64,000 nucleotides of DNA from Cryobacterium levicorallinum (GTDB lineage: Bacteria; Actinomycetota; Actinomycetes; Actinomycetales; Microbacteriaceae). The notes under the pieces were generated by a model. It was given only the letters and a program-made list of their open reading frames with translations, had not been told where the DNA came from and ran no database searches. The translations under genes were made by a program, and so were the position numbers. The stretch lies in the NCBI RefSeq assembly GCF_004402405.1, contig NZ_SOFE01000001.1, positions 25,370-89,369 of the forward strand. Reading direction: 5' to 3'. Position 1 is the stretch's first letter. Each line of letters starts with the position of its first letter. Of the stretch, positions 9,552 through 18,001 are shown piece by piece.

Positions 9552-11228
9552 TTACATACGCTCCGGGGCGGTGACGCCGAGCAGGTCGAGGCCGTTGCGG
9601 ATCACCTGGCCGGTCGCGTCGTTGAGCCACAGACGGGTGCGGTGCAGGTCGGTGACCGGTTCGTCGCCGAGCGGGATGACGCGGCAGTTGTCGTACCAGC
9701 GGTGGTAGTAGCCGGCGACCTCTTCGATGTAGCGGGCGACGCGGTGCGGCTCCCGCAATTCGGCGGCCTGGGCGACGATGCGCGGGTATTCCTGCAGCAC
9801 GCCGAGCAGCGCGGATTCGCTGTCGTGCACGAGCAGCTCCGGCGAGAACACCGAGCGCTCGACGCCGCTCGCTGCCGCATTGCGGGCGACCGAGCAGGTG
9901 CGGGCGTGGGCGTACTGCACATAGAAGACCGGGTTATCGTTCGTCTTCTTGCCGAGCAGGTCGAGGTCGATATCGAGTTGCGAGTCGCTGTTCGAGCGCA
10001 CCAGGGCGTAGCGGCCGGCGTCAACACCGACGGCGTCGACGAGGTCGTCCAGGGTGACGATGGTGCCGGCGCGCTTACTCATGCGCACCGGTTCGCCGTC
10101 TTTGAGCAGGTTGACCATCTGGCCGATCAGAATCTGCAGGTTCACGCCGGGCTCGTCACCGAAGGCTGACACCATCGCCATCATGCGGCCGACATAACCG
10201 TGGTGGTCGGCGCCGAGCATGATCAGGCACTGGTCGAATCCGCGCTCACGCTTGTCGAGGTAGTAGCCGAGGTCGCCCGAAATATAGGCGGGTTCACCAT
10301 TGGAGCGGATGATCACCCGGTCACGATCGTCGCCGAAGGTGGTGGTGCGCAGCCAGATGGCGCCATCAGCTTCGAAAATATGACCCTGTTCGCGGAGGCG
10401 TTCGATGGCGCGGTTGACGGCGCCGGATTCGTGCAGCGAGTCTTCGTGAAAATACACGTCGAAGTCGACGCCGAAACCGTGCAGCTTGTCCTTGATCTCG
10501 GTGAACATGAGGTCGACACCGATCGAGCGGAACACTTCCTGCTGCTCGTCGCGGGGCAGGGCAGCGACGTCGCCGTCGTACTTCGCAAGCACGTTGGCCG
10601 CGATATCGCCAATGTACGCTCCTCCGTAGCCGTCTTCGGGAGTGGGCTCGTCGAGGTAGCTCGCCAGCACGCTGCGGGCAAAGCGGTCGATCTGCGAGCC
10701 GTGGTCGTTGAAGTAGTACTCGCGGGTGACGTCGGCGCCCTCGGCTTGCAGTACGCGGGCGAGGCTGTCGCCGACCGCGGCCCAGCGCACGCCGCCCATG
10801 TGGATCGGGCCGGTGGGGTTGGCCGAGACGAATTCGAGGTTGATTTTGAGACCGTCGTAGAGGTGGCCGGTGCCGTAGACCTCGCCCAGGTTGACGATGG
10901 TTTTGGCGAGCGCGCCGGCCGCCGCAGCCTCGAGACGGATATTGATGAAGCCGGGGCCGGCGATTTCAACGGATGCGACATCGCTGAGCTGTTCGAGACC
11001 GGCGGCCAACTCCGCTGCAATTTCACGCGGGTTGGTGCCGAGCGGCTTGGCGATCTTCAGCGCGATGCTCGAGGCCCAGTCACCGTGGTCGCGATTGCGC
11101 GGGCGTTCGACGGCGACGTCGGCGAGGGTGAGTCCGAGGTCTACCCTTGCCGTGTCAGCCTCGCGTCGGCGTTCGCTTACGTCCTGGATGAGATCGAAGA
11201 GGGACTGGGAGAGTTCGGCAGGAGTCAC
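9552..11228 (-). CDS. argS: Arginyl-tRNA synthetase
   Basis: Charges tRNA-Arg with arginine. The 558-aa class I synthetase shows the HIGH-like motif [14 protein letters not shown] near residue 143, the KMSKS-like loop VRMSKRAGT near residue 381, and a C-terminal anticodon-binding domain ending [10 protein letters not shown]. The frame is open to 11474, but the GTG at 11228 ([14 protein letters not shown]) fits the family N-terminus and has a TACGAT box exactly 6 nt upstream, as expected for a leaderless mRNA. A tRNA-Arg(CCG) gene lies 0.7 kb away. Confidence 0.97.
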   Translation of the reverse strand: MTPAELSQSLFDLIQDVSERRREADTARVDLGLTLADVAVERPRNRDHGDWASSIALKIAKPLGTNPREIAAELAAGLEQLSDVASVEIAGPGFINIRLEAAAAGALAKTIVNLGEVYGTGHLYDGLKINLEFVSANPTGPIHMGGVRWAAVGDSLARVLQAEGADVTREYYFNDHGSQIDRFARSVLASYLDEPTPEDGYGGAYIGDIAANVLAKYDGDVAALPRDEQQEVFRSIGVDLMFTEIKDKLHGFGVDFDVYFHEDSLHESGAVNRAIERLREQGHIFEADGAIWLRTTTFGDDRDRVIIRSNGEPAYISGDLGYYLDKRERGFDQCLIMLGADHHGYVGRMMAMVSAFGDEPGVNLQILIGQMVNLLKDGEPVRMSKRAGTIVTLDDLVDAVGVDAGRYALVRSNSDSQLDIDLDLLGKKTNDNPVFYVQYAHARTCSVARNAAASGVERSVFSPELLVHDSESALLGVLQEYPRIVAQAAELREPHRVARYIEEVAGYYHRWYDNCRVIPLGDEPVTDLHRTRLWLNDATGQVIRNGLDLLGVTAPERM

Positions 11229-11269
11229 TGGACAATCGTACCGGCCCCTCCTGTTGGTAGGGTCAACAC
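11229..11269. promoter_or_regulatory. Divergent leaderless promoters for argS and the 11270 lipoprotein
   Basis: In the 41-bp gap, TACGAT (minus strand, 11235-11240) ends 6 nt before the argS GTG. TAGGGT (plus strand, 11258-11263) ends 6 nt before the lipoprotein GTG. Both match an actinobacterial TANNNT -10 placed so that transcription starts at the start codon; neither gene has a Shine-Dalgarno. Confidence 0.65.
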
Positions 11270-11932
11270 GTGACTGATACCCGCGTCTACCCCTCATTTG
11301 CCCGTACCGTTCCTCGCTTTGCGCGGCGTCGGGCAGGCCTGGTGCTCGCCGGTGGCGCTCTGTTCGCGCTCGTTCTGAGCGGCTGCGCCAGTGGTGACGA
11401 GCCGACGCCGACGAATTCTGCGGCGACGAGCACGGCATCCGCTGAACCGACAGAGAGTGCAGCGCCCTCGTCATCGCCGACGCCGACGCCGGAAGCGACC
11501 GGTTCTCCGATTGAGCGAGCCTGCGATGAGCTGCTCACCCTGCAGGATCTCTACGATTTCAACCCGAATTACGGCACCGCGCCGAGCTTCGCCCCAGCCG
11601 CCGGTGGCCTGGCCGAGTCTGCGCTTGACTACAACGGACTCGCCTGCGGCTACTCGAACCAGACTAGTGGCGAGCTCATCGAGCTCTCGCTGGTGGCGCC
11701 GAACGACGTCTTGATGACCACACTCAAGCAGCAAGCGGATGCCGACAGCCAGGCCGTGCCCACCTACGGAACCCCGCCGACCGTCGACGGCTTCTTTGAA
11801 TACGCCGCCGCCGGCAGCGGCCAGGCACAGGTCTTCACGGGAACCTACTGGGTCACCTTGAGCTCGCCAGCCTTCATCGAGCCGGGCGACTCCGAGCGCC
11901 TCATGTCGGCGGTGCTCGGTCACCTCGGGTAG
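11270..11932 (+). CDS. Putative secreted lipoprotein
   Basis: 220-aa protein with a signal peptide whose lipobox is LVLSGCAS (Cys near residue 43), then a Ser/Thr/Ala/Pro-rich linker (residues ~45-75) and a globular domain beginning with [21 protein letters not shown]. The architecture is that of a membrane-anchored lipoprotein of unknown function, common in Microbacteriaceae. Cysteines in the mature domain (ACDE, LACGY) could form a disulfide. The GTG start gives a normal signal peptide and matches the TAGGGT leaderless box. The gene stands alone, divergent from argS and just before the tRNA. Confidence 0.8.
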   Translation: MTDTRVYPSFARTVPRFARRRAGLVLAGGALFALVLSGCASGDEPTPTNSAATSTASAEPTESAAPSSSPTPTPEATGSPIERACDELLTLQDLYDFNPNYGTAPSFAPAAGGLAESALDYNGLACGYSNQTSGELIELSLVAPNDVLMTTLKQQADADSQAVPTYGTPPTVDGFFEYAAAGSGQAQVFTGTYWVTLSSPAFIEPGDSERLMSAVLGHLG

Positions 11933-11954
11933 CTGCTAACCTTGAACCACCCTG

Positions 11955-12026
11955 GCCCCCATAGCTCAGGGGATAGAGCACTGCCCTCCGGAGGCAGGGG
12001 CGGCAGTTCGAATCTGCCTGGGGGCA
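11955..12026 (+). tRNA. tRNA-Arg (anticodon CCG)
   Basis: A 72-nt cloverleaf: acceptor GCCCCCA/TGGGGGC, D-stem GCTC/GAGC, anticodon stem CTGCC/GGCAG with loop CTCCGGA (CCG), T-arm GGCAG-TTCGAAT-CTGCC, discriminator A, no encoded CCA. The 3' part (11990-12023) is duplicated at 26186-26219, so this gene is the insertion target and left end of the genomic island. Confidence 0.95.
11990..12023 (+). other. Attachment-site copy in tRNA-Arg (left)
   Basis: 34 bases from the anticodon loop through the T-arm into the acceptor stem are identical to 26186-26219. Integration here keeps the tRNA intact, the usual pattern for tyrosine-integrase elements. Confidence 0.75.
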
Positions 12027-12247
12027 CATCTGTCACGTGACAGTCCAGTTCGGACTATTGCCACCTACTTCGGACAATCCGGCTATCAAGTTCGTTGAAA
12101 GTCATGTCGTTGTCATGAGTAGACGTGACCCGAACGCGGTCCTCAGCCTGTCGCAGTTGACGTGCCTTGGCGGGATTTCCTTACGCGACAGGTCAAACGG
12201 GACAAGTTTGCTCAGACGGTGCGCGGGGCCCTGTCTTTGCGGGGGCG

Positions 12248-12270
12248 TTCCCGTATGAGGTCCCCCTTTG
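12248..12270 (+). repeat. Island repeat copy A
   Basis: TTCCCGTATGAGGTCCCC form, a diverged copy of the island repeat (core KTCCCGYAKRRGGTTCC). It lies between the tRNA and the first GNAT gene. Confidence 0.55.
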
Positions 12271-12384
12271 CGGACATGCTAGTCAGGAGTTGCATCCGGT
12301 TCGATCCGTGGGATGTTCAACTCGCGGTGCCGACGGCCGAAGACCTGGAGCTCGTCGAGTTAGCAAGCTGTTGCTATCCTCGGT

Positions 12385-12492
12385 GTGGGGAGCGGAAAGC
12401 ACCAGGACCTGTCTTATCTCAGTTTCACAGCGCTGATTCTCGGAGGTTTTGTGGTCGGAATCGGTGTCGCGGGGACCGGGATCATCTGTTGA
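12385..12492 (+). CDS. Possible short hydrophobic peptide (35 aa)
   Basis: A GTG-initiated frame reads MGSGKHQDLSYLSF followed by a run of about 20 hydrophobic/Gly residues ending in GTGIIC, which looks like one transmembrane helix. There is no strong Shine-Dalgarno and no family was recognised. It is the only coding-like stretch in the 590 bp between the tRNA and the first GNAT gene, and may be the tail of a decayed membrane-protein gene. Confidence 0.25.
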   Translation: MGSGKHQDLSYLSFTALILGGFVVGIGVAGTGIIC

Positions 12493-12618
12493 CACGGCGC
12501 GATGTTCGATTCTGCTGGCGGCTTGAACGAATCCGTATGCACTGGCCTGTCTAACTAGTCCGTTAGCATGCTGGGCGAATCCAGCGGGACCCATCAACGA
12601 GACGGAGATAGTTAACTT

Positions 12619-13128
12619 ATGCACGCTCCCGCGAATCTTCCAGTTGCCGTGCGGGTCGCTGTCGCTGGCGATCGAGGCGAGATCCTCCGGTTGGTCGCGC
12701 AAGTGTATTCGGACATGCACACGGTTTACGGCGGAGCCGCACCCGCTACGGACGCGGAATGGGAAGCGCGGGTCGCGGCTTCTCTCGATCGGCGCCTCGG
12801 CAACGATGTCGCGATTTTTGTCGTAGAGGGTGCAGTTGGGCACCTGGCGTCCCTGGCGGTCGGACGGATCAGTGAAACCCTGCCGAGCCCGAGGCACGTG
12901 CACGTCCTGGAGGGGTACGTCGAGTGGGTGGGGACCGACTCCCAGTATCGAGGCAGGGGGTATGCGTCCGCTGCGATGAGTGAACTCCTGCGGTGGTTCC
13001 AAGCCAATGACGCGATGTCGGTCTCCCTCAACGCGAGCCCAGACGCGGAATCAATCTACCTCCGCATGGGCTTCAACGACGACGGACCACGGGCTCTCAG
13101 CATTCGCCTCGGAGAGCACGCATCATAG
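12619..13128 (+). CDS. GNAT family N-acetyltransferase
   Basis: 169-aa single-domain GNAT protein, which transfers acetyl from acetyl-CoA to an amine; the substrate is unknown. The acetyl-CoA-binding motif A is visible as QYRGRGYASAAMSELL (residues ~114-129), followed by the motif B-like SIYLRMGF. The ATG is preceded by GGAGAT. It is flanked by island repeats A (12248) and B (13233), forming a one-gene unit. One of four GNATs in the island. Confidence 0.85.
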   Translation: MHAPANLPVAVRVAVAGDRGEILRLVAQVYSDMHTVYGGAAPATDAEWEARVAASLDRRLGNDVAIFVVEGAVGHLASLAVGRISETLPSPRHVHVLEGYVEWVGTDSQYRGRGYASAAMSELLRWFQANDAMSVSLNASPDAESIYLRMGFNDDGPRALSIRLGEHAS

Positions 13129-13232
13129 TCAACAAGGGGCGCAGCCCAACTTCGCGCACCGGTCGACTTCCCGTTGATAGCCTGTCGCCTATACGCCGTA
13201 CCCGAGGCCCTGGAACACAGGGCGGCGAACTC

Positions 13233-13255
13233 TTCCCGTATGACGTTCCGCTGTG
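13233..13255 (+). repeat. Island repeat copy B
   Basis: TTCCCGTATGACGTTCCGC followed by TGTG, 104 bp after the first GNAT gene and 46 bp before the second. Shares TTCCCGTATGA with copy A. Confidence 0.6.
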
Positions 13256-13300
13256 GCACCCGGCTGCGGCGGTCTGGCTCGGCACAGGTAGCCTCTCCCT

Positions 13301-13747
13301 ATGGAAGATGAGTTGACCATTTCGATCGCCACCCACGCCGACGACGCTGTCGCCGAAGAGATTCGCCGATTGCTTCCGCAGCTGTCACAGACAGCTATGT
13401 TCGACAGGGAGATTCTCAATCGGATGCTGGAGAACGAGTCAGTCGATCTCTTCCTGGCGCGGCTCGCTGGCCGGGTTGTCGGAATGGCCACCCTCGTAAC
13501 GTTTCCCATTCCGACTGGGGTCCGGGGTCACATCGATGACGTTGTGGTGGACGAACTCACCCGTGGCCGAGGGATCGCTCGTGAATTATTGACCGCGATG
13601 ATTGCCAGAGCGCAGGCGTTGGGAGTGCGGAGCCTGGACCTGACGTCGCGCCCATCCAGAGAATCCGCAATCCGGCTTTACGAGGCCTCCGGATTCGTGC
13701 GCCGTGATTCCGTTTTGTTTCGATACCAGCCCATCGATTCTCGATGA
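13301..13747 (+). CDS. GNAT family N-acetyltransferase
   Basis: 148-aa GNAT with acetyl-CoA motif ELTRGRGIARELLTAMIARA (residues ~86-105) and a C-terminal SAIRLYEASGFVRRDS. It differs clearly from the 12.6-kb GNAT, so it is not a recent duplicate. TAGCCT lies 6 nt before the ATG and no Shine-Dalgarno is present, suggesting a leaderless transcript. It lies between repeats B and C as a unit of its own. Substrate unknown. Confidence 0.85.
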   Translation: MEDELTISIATHADDAVAEEIRRLLPQLSQTAMFDREILNRMLENESVDLFLARLAGRVVGMATLVTFPIPTGVRGHIDDVVVDELTRGRGIARELLTAMIARAQALGVRSLDLTSRPSRESAIRLYEASGFVRRDSVLFRYQPIDSR

Positions 13748-13805
13748 GAGATTCCCTTCCGGGTGCACGGAAAACAAAGCCCTGAGACTGCACATTCGCG
13801 GAACC

Positions 13806-13828
13806 GTCCCGTAGGGGGTTCCCCTGTG
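13806..13828 (+). repeat. Island repeat copy C
   Basis: GTCCCGTAGGGGGTTCCCC followed by TGTG, 58 bp after the second GNAT stop. One of the copies closest to consensus. Confidence 0.75.
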
Positions 13829-13908
13829 GAACTGGATCAAGGCCGGTCTTGGACCATGCACGGGGCGGATGTGCCTACGGCCGAGCGGTGTGTGGGACCA
13901 TGCAGTCA

Positions 13909-14307
13909 TGAGGATAGCCAGGGCAGCTCGAGTCTTAACCGTTGTTCCGATTGCCTTGACCATGAGCGGGTGTCAGGCGGTGCTGGAGCCTCGGTCGACT
14001 ATGGGGGTCGATGATGTGGTGGCTGTTTTCACGGCGCAGGCTGACCTTCCCATGACGGATCCACGCGACATTACCGCCGACGCCTGTGCCACAAACGACG
14101 CCTGCATAGCGGCGGTACGGTCAGAAGAAATTTCGATTTAGCGTTTTGCGTCGCCGAACGACGCGGAGAAATTCGCGGAAACACTTGGCGATAACGGCCA
14201 TCAATCCGACTGGATTGTCTTGGAATATCCAGGCGCCAAATTCGATTCCGATCCCACTAAATCGTCGCATGCCGGCCTTATCGACTCCATGTGGACGAGC
14301 GACTGAC
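13909..14307 (+). pseudogene. Small lipoprotein gene interrupted by an in-frame TAG
   Basis: From the ATG at 13909 a signal peptide with lipobox LTMSGCQAV leads into a short domain (GVDDVVAVFTAQADLPMTD, then two Cys in DACATNDAC). A TAG at 14139-14141 stops it after 77 codons. The same frame then stays open for 54 more codons with protein-like content (RFASPNDAEKFAETLGDNG ... DSMWTSD) up to TGA at 14305. The natural product was probably about 132 aa. Either it is a nonsense mutant or the amber codon is read through. It lies between repeats C and D. Confidence 0.6.
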
Positions 14308-14341
14308 GACAACCAGCGAGTCAATCACCGGGACATAGCAG

Positions 14342-14364
14342 GTCCCGCAGGGGGTTCCCATGTG
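14342..14364 (+). repeat. Island repeat copy D (extended)
   Basis: GTCCCGCAGGGGGTTCCC followed by ATGTG, 35 bp after the lipoprotein. Similarity to copy G (19878) continues about 28 bp further downstream (GACACRGCATCGGC and on). Confidence 0.75.
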
Positions 14365-14477
14365 ACACAGCATCGGCGCCCTTGGCGATCGAGTGGAGAG
14401 GCCGCGAATTCGTCGCGTTGGAGGTCCGGCTTGCGGGCATCCGAAGGTGGTGGCCCGTGGCGCTCAGTTTGAGACGA

Positions 14478-15029
14478 TCAGTCTGCGGGATTTGCGCGTA
14501 ACCAGTCACGAACTTGGTCTGCATGACCTTCCGCCGGGAAAACGGGATAAAACACATGCCTGACGGTTTCTCCGTCAATAACAAGAGTCATGCGTTTGAG
14601 AAGCGTCACGCCTTCGACCGTGAAGGTGGGGAGTTTGAGCGCCGCTGTCAATCGTCCCTTCTCATCCGAGATGAGTGGGTACGGTAGGTGAAGCCGCTCG
14701 ACGGCCTCGTGTTGATAGGCCGAGCTCTGCACCGAAACCCCGATCACGTTTTGAGCGCCAGCCTCATTGAGTTCGACCAAGCTGTCACGAAAGCTGCATG
14801 CTTCGGCGGTGCAGCCTTTTGCTCCGGGGATGTCTGCCCATCCGATTGGCTCGGCCTGGCCAGGCACGCCCGTTCGTGGATAGATAAACAAGATCCAGCG
14901 CCCAGTTGAGCATTTTTTCATGCTCAACTCGCCGCCCGATGTCGATGCAAGGTCGATGTCAGGCAGGTGCAATCCGATCAAGTGATCAGCGGCACCGTCA
15001 TCGAGGGGCGTCGGAAGGGTTTTCGCCAT
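14478..15029 (-). CDS. Peroxiredoxin (AhpC/TSA, BCP-like)
   Basis: Thiol peroxidase fold that reduces hydrogen peroxide and organic peroxides. The 183-aa protein has a thioredoxin-like beginning (DIDLASTSGGELSM, RWILFIYPRTGVPG), the Cys motif GCTAEACSFRDSLVEL (residues ~71-86) like the GCTxEACxFRD of bacterioferritin-comigratory proteins, and a C-terminal LPTFTVEGVTLLKRMTLVIDG strand set. The region between the PRTG and GCT motifs is longer than in BCP, so it may be a separate redoxin subgroup. It is followed on the same strand by no close gene and preceded by a minus-strand GNAT 64 bp upstream. Confidence 0.8.
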   Translation of the reverse strand: MAKTLPTPLDDGAADHLIGLHLPDIDLASTSGGELSMKKCSTGRWILFIYPRTGVPGQAEPIGWADIPGAKGCTAEACSFRDSLVELNEAGAQNVIGVSVQSSAYQHEAVERLHLPYPLISDEKGRLTAALKLPTFTVEGVTLLKRMTLVIDGETVRHVFYPVFPAEGHADQVRDWLRANPAD

Positions 15030-15092
15030 GTGGCTTCATTTCGTGGTGTGGTCGAGGTCAGACTTGCGAAAGGTGGGATCAGCGGAAACTAT

Positions 15093-15503
15093 TCAGGTCA
15101 GTCGCTTTGATCGAACCTGAACATCAGCGTTTTCGTAGCCGAGGTGCTCATAGAAACCGAGTACTGCTTCGTTGGTCGAGCGGACCATGAGCTGAACTTT
15201 CACGGCGCCGTGTTTGCGCAGCCAGTCTTCCGCCGTTGACATCAGCTGCCGTCCTAAACCAGTTCCACGTTGGCTTTCATCAACAGCTAGGTAATACACC
15301 CAGCCGCGGTGTCCGTCGTGGCCAACCATAACGGTGCCGATCAATCGGTCATTGTCGAAAGCCCCCAACACGGTTGATGTCCCGCCGTCGAGTGCGCGCT
15401 GCAGGTCAAGCTCCGGCGGATTCCACTGGCGGGTCAACCCCGCTCTGACCCAGAGTGACGTCGCTGCACCGATGTTTGCCGAGGTTAGGTCGCGAATCTG
15501 CAT
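15093..15503 (-). CDS. GNAT family N-acetyltransferase (YpeA-like)
   Basis: 136-aa GNAT starting MQIRDLTSANIGAATSLW, with motif A DESQRGTGLGRQLMSTAEDW (residues ~75-94) and the terminal AVLGFYEHLGYENADV typical of the short YpeA/RimI-like subgroup. Substrate not predictable. It is upstream of, and collinear with, the peroxiredoxin, with 63 bp between them. It begins 33 bp from the weak repeat at 15536. Confidence 0.85.
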   Translation of the reverse strand: MQIRDLTSANIGAATSLWVRAGLTRQWNPPELDLQRALDGGTSTVLGAFDNDRLIGTVMVGHDGHRGWVYYLAVDESQRGTGLGRQLMSTAEDWLRKHGAVKVQLMVRSTNEAVLGFYEHLGYENADVQVRSKRLT

Positions 15504-15535
15504 AGTCCTAGTTTGCCGTCATCATTGCAGACCCA

Positions 15536-15558
15536 ATGCCGTGAGACGTTCGGTTTAC
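15536..15558 (+). repeat. Weak island repeat copy I
   Basis: ATGCCGTGAGACGTTCGG followed by TTTAC. It matches copy E at 18 of 26 positions including the GTTTACGGG end, and lies exactly where a unit boundary would be expected, between a minus-strand and a plus-strand gene. Confidence 0.4.
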
Positions 15559-15642
15559 GGGCTTACCGTGCAGCTCCAATCCACGTCGATCGGGCGCATC
15601 CCACAAGCTGGTAACCGTCAGCAGGCTGTTAGCCTCGGGGTC

Positions 15643-15996
15643 ATGATTGGTTCTGCGCAGTGGATTGAGCATCGACGTGGCGACGGCGAACTGCTCGGAT
15701 GGATGGCACCCGAGGGCGACGGTTTCGTGGTCATCGATCTGCTGGGTCGAACGCGCTCGGACGAGGTGGATTGGCTCACTGCGGAAGAAACCCTCGAGGA
15801 GATCGGTCTGGGCTTCCTCGCAGACCCATTCGAGCTTCGCCTCTCCGACGGACGCTGGCTACCGGTGCGTATCGCCGAGCTCTCACCCGAAAGCATTCGA
15901 GTTACGCGCGACGACTGGGGTGCCGCTGACATCGAGGAACGGGAATTCTCCCTACCATTCCCGATACCCGAAGTACTGCGTCCAAAACTGAACTAA
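15643..15996 (+). CDS. Hypothetical protein (117 aa)
   Basis: Acidic 117-aa protein, MIGSAQWIEHRRGDGELLGW..., with alternating hydrophobic/charged beta-like segments (GFVVIDLLGR, WLPVRIAELSPESIRV) and a Pro-rich end. No domain recognised. TAGCCT lies 7 nt before the ATG, so it may be leaderless. It precedes the 16.4-kb MFS gene in the same unit of the array. Confidence 0.6.
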   Translation: MIGSAQWIEHRRGDGELLGWMAPEGDGFVVIDLLGRTRSDEVDWLTAEETLEEIGLGFLADPFELRLSDGRWLPVRIAELSPESIRVTRDDWGAADIEEREFSLPFPIPEVLRPKLN

Positions 15997-16016
15997 AACG
16001 AAACCGAGACCGTGCA

Positions 16017-16265
16017 TCACCAACCCGTGGAGCGCACGGCTGACGATTTGCTTCCGGCATCGACGGTGCCATTTAGCGCTGCACAAATACCGTCACCTAT
16101 TGGCTCTTCTCCAACCAAGCCACCAACTGCCTGTCCCGGTGAGGGTTCCTCGAAGGCAACAACGTCTAGGACGAAACCACGCGCATGGAACTTGGCGGCG
16201 TGGGTCGCCTGGATGTCGACCGGGCGATTGGAGTTGCAGGGCATCTTCGTTCCGAGTCCGGTCAC
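16017..16265 (-). CDS. Possible hypothetical protein (82 aa)
   Basis: In the 373 bp between the 15643 gene and the MFS gene, the minus strand has the more protein-like frame: PVDIQATHAAKFHARGFVLD and AFEEPSPGQAVGGLVGEEPIG. It starts at GTG 16265 (or ATG 16244) without a clear Shine-Dalgarno. No family recognised; it may be a fragment. An overlapping plus-strand frame is Ser/Pro/Thr-rich and looks non-coding. Confidence 0.3.
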   Translation of the reverse strand: MTGLGTKMPCNSNRPVDIQATHAAKFHARGFVLDVVAFEEPSPGQAVGGLVGEEPIGDGICAALNGTVDAGSKSSAVRSTGW

Positions 16266-16369
16266 TGCAATAGGATCCAGTCAGGGCTTGGCGGTTATCC
16301 AGGCATTGGGGGCGATGTGGGGCGGGCACGGCGCGTATGGATCCGCAGAGTCGTTAAGCGGTCGGGTCT

Positions 16370-17773
16370 TTGGGCGTGATTTCTCCCGGTGGTACGAGCG
16401 GATCACCTTCGATTAGCGTGACCCGAGCTGGGCTCTTGGCCGCGGCTTTGCTGGGGTTGGAGCTTGTCGCGGGCATGCAGGCTTACCTGCTGAACACCGT
16501 GATGCCCGTCATTGGTTCGGACCTCGACGCGAAGGACTTCTATGGTGTGATCGTGGGCTCGGCGCAGATCGCCATGTTCCTAACGATGCCCTTGGGCCCG
16601 TACTTGCTCCAGCGTTTTCGGGTGGATCGGCTGCTCGTTCATCTGAGTTGGCTCACGGTCGCCGGCAGCGTGTCGAGTGCCGTAGCTCCGAACGTCGGTG
16701 TCTTCGTTGCCGGTCGGGTCGCCTCTGGCCTGGGCGCTGGAGCTTTGGCGACCGTGTCCTTGGCGGCAATCGTGTCAGTTCTACCTGCCGGGTGGCGCCG
16801 CGCGGTTCTCGCCGGTTTCAGCGTGACCTGGGTATTCGCCTCACTCGCCGGCCCTCTGTACGCCGCGTGGGTGACCTCTGTTGCGAGTTGGCGCTGGGCG
16901 CTCGTGCTCTACCTCCCGCTCCTCATCGCGGCGCGAATCGTGGCTGCTCGCCAGCTGAGGGGCACCATGCAACCGGGAACCGATAAGGAGCCGTTGACGC
17001 TCGGCTCCGCCGGAATGCTCGCGGGCGGCGTTGCTTTACTCTCCCTCGTGGGCCTGCAGGCAGTGCCCTCCGCCGTAGCTGTCACCATGGGTGCCATCGG
17101 GGCCGTCGCCGTGATCTTTGCCGCACGCCGGCTTCTGCCCCCGGGAACCCTGAGCGCGCGAGCCGGCCGCCCTGCGGCACTGGCCACGATGGGGCTCCTG
17201 GCGGGTGTGTATTTCGGTGCCCAAGCGATCATGTCGATCATCGTTCAAGATCTGCTCGGGGGAACCACCGGACAAGCTGCGCTGGTACTCGCCGGCAGTG
17301 GCATGGGATGGGCGCTCGCGGGTTTGGCAGCAAGTCGATGGCCCCCACGGACGTCCCGAGCGTACGTCTGCCGCGCAGCGGTAGGGGGTTCCCTGATTGG
17401 CTTGGGGCTGTTGGGGACCGGAGCCGTCATTCTCACGGACGACGCTCTGCCGCGCATCACTGTGGTCCTTCTCGGGTGGACGCTCGCGGGCATTGGTATG
17501 GGGCTGGTCTATCTCGACACCCTCAACAAGATCGTAGATGTGCCACCGGAGGTGGATGGCGTCACTGTTCCGCGGGCGGCTGCGGCGACAATCTTGGTCG
17601 AAGCGATCGCAACAGCGGTTGCCGCCACGCTGGCGAGTGCTGTCGTGGGGCGGGCCGTTGCGGTCGGTCAGGACGCGAATCCAGCAGTAGTCATTCTCGC
17701 CGTCACCGGTGCGGGCGCCCTCTCATTGGTGTGGTTGGCCCGCCGCACGGCGATGGTTCATGTGGTGCGATGA
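16370..17773 (+). CDS. MFS transporter
   Basis: 467-aa integral membrane protein with about 12-14 hydrophobic helices. The first loop has the MFS drug-exporter pattern LNTVMPVIGSDL followed by GSAQIAMFLTMPLGPYL, and motif-A-like LLQRFRVDRLLV. Substrate unknown; drug/H+ antiport is the usual role of this type. The start is TTG 16370 or GTG 16376; both precede a short cytoplasmic N-terminus. GTAGGGGGTTCCC near 17379 inside the gene matches the island repeat core. Confidence 0.85.
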   Translation: MGVISPGGTSGSPSISVTRAGLLAAALLGLELVAGMQAYLLNTVMPVIGSDLDAKDFYGVIVGSAQIAMFLTMPLGPYLLQRFRVDRLLVHLSWLTVAGSVSSAVAPNVGVFVAGRVASGLGAGALATVSLAAIVSVLPAGWRRAVLAGFSVTWVFASLAGPLYAAWVTSVASWRWALVLYLPLLIAARIVAARQLRGTMQPGTDKEPLTLGSAGMLAGGVALLSLVGLQAVPSAVAVTMGAIGAVAVIFAARRLLPPGTLSARAGRPAALATMGLLAGVYFGAQAIMSIIVQDLLGGTTGQAALVLAGSGMGWALAGLAASRWPPRTSRAYVCRAAVGGSLIGLGLLGTGAVILTDDALPRITVVLLGWTLAGIGMGLVYLDTLNKIVDVPPEVDGVTVPRAAAATILVEAIATAVAATLASAVVGRAVAVGQDANPAVVILAVTGAGALSLVWLARRTAMVHVVR

Positions 17774-17845
17774 TCGCCTGCTCTGATTCACCTTGAATCG
17801 GCCACCAAGCCCAACCACCATCCCCACAGGACTCGAAGCTCGATC

Positions 17846-17868
17846 GTCCCGTAGAGGGTTCCGTTTAC
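17846..17868 (+). repeat. Island repeat copy E
   Basis: GTCCCGTAGAGGGTTCCG followed by TTTAC, 73 bp after the MFS stop. The last four bases overlap the stop of the small minus-strand frame at 17865. Confidence 0.7.
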
Positions 17869-17975
17869 GGGCGCCTATCTCGGGCCGTTGCCCTGCAGCG
17901 ACGCCATCCGGCAATAGCAACGGACATCGCCATCACGCCGAGGGTGACCAGTACGAAGGTGGGAGTTGGAGTCAT
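17865..17975 (-). CDS. Possible small membrane protein (36 aa)
   Basis: Minus-strand ATG at 17975 reads MTPTPTFVLVTLGVMAMSVA, then IAGWRRCRATARDRRP: one hydrophobic helix followed by a basic tail, a topology seen in many small membrane proteins. A weak AAAGAG lies upstream. It is 26 bp downstream of the GNAT at 18002 on the same strand. No homolog recognised. Confidence 0.4.
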   Translation of the reverse strand: MTPTPTFVLVTLGVMAMSVAIAGWRRCRATARDRRP

Positions 17976-18001
17976 GCGGCTCGCTATCTCTTTCGGAACG
18001 C

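Noticed and set aside
17376..17396. GTAGGGGGTTCCC inside the 16370 MFS gene, matching the island repeat core
   Set aside because: It is in-frame coding sequence (VGGSL region) and lacks the first part of the repeat, so a chance match or scar cannot be told apart; not counted as a copy.
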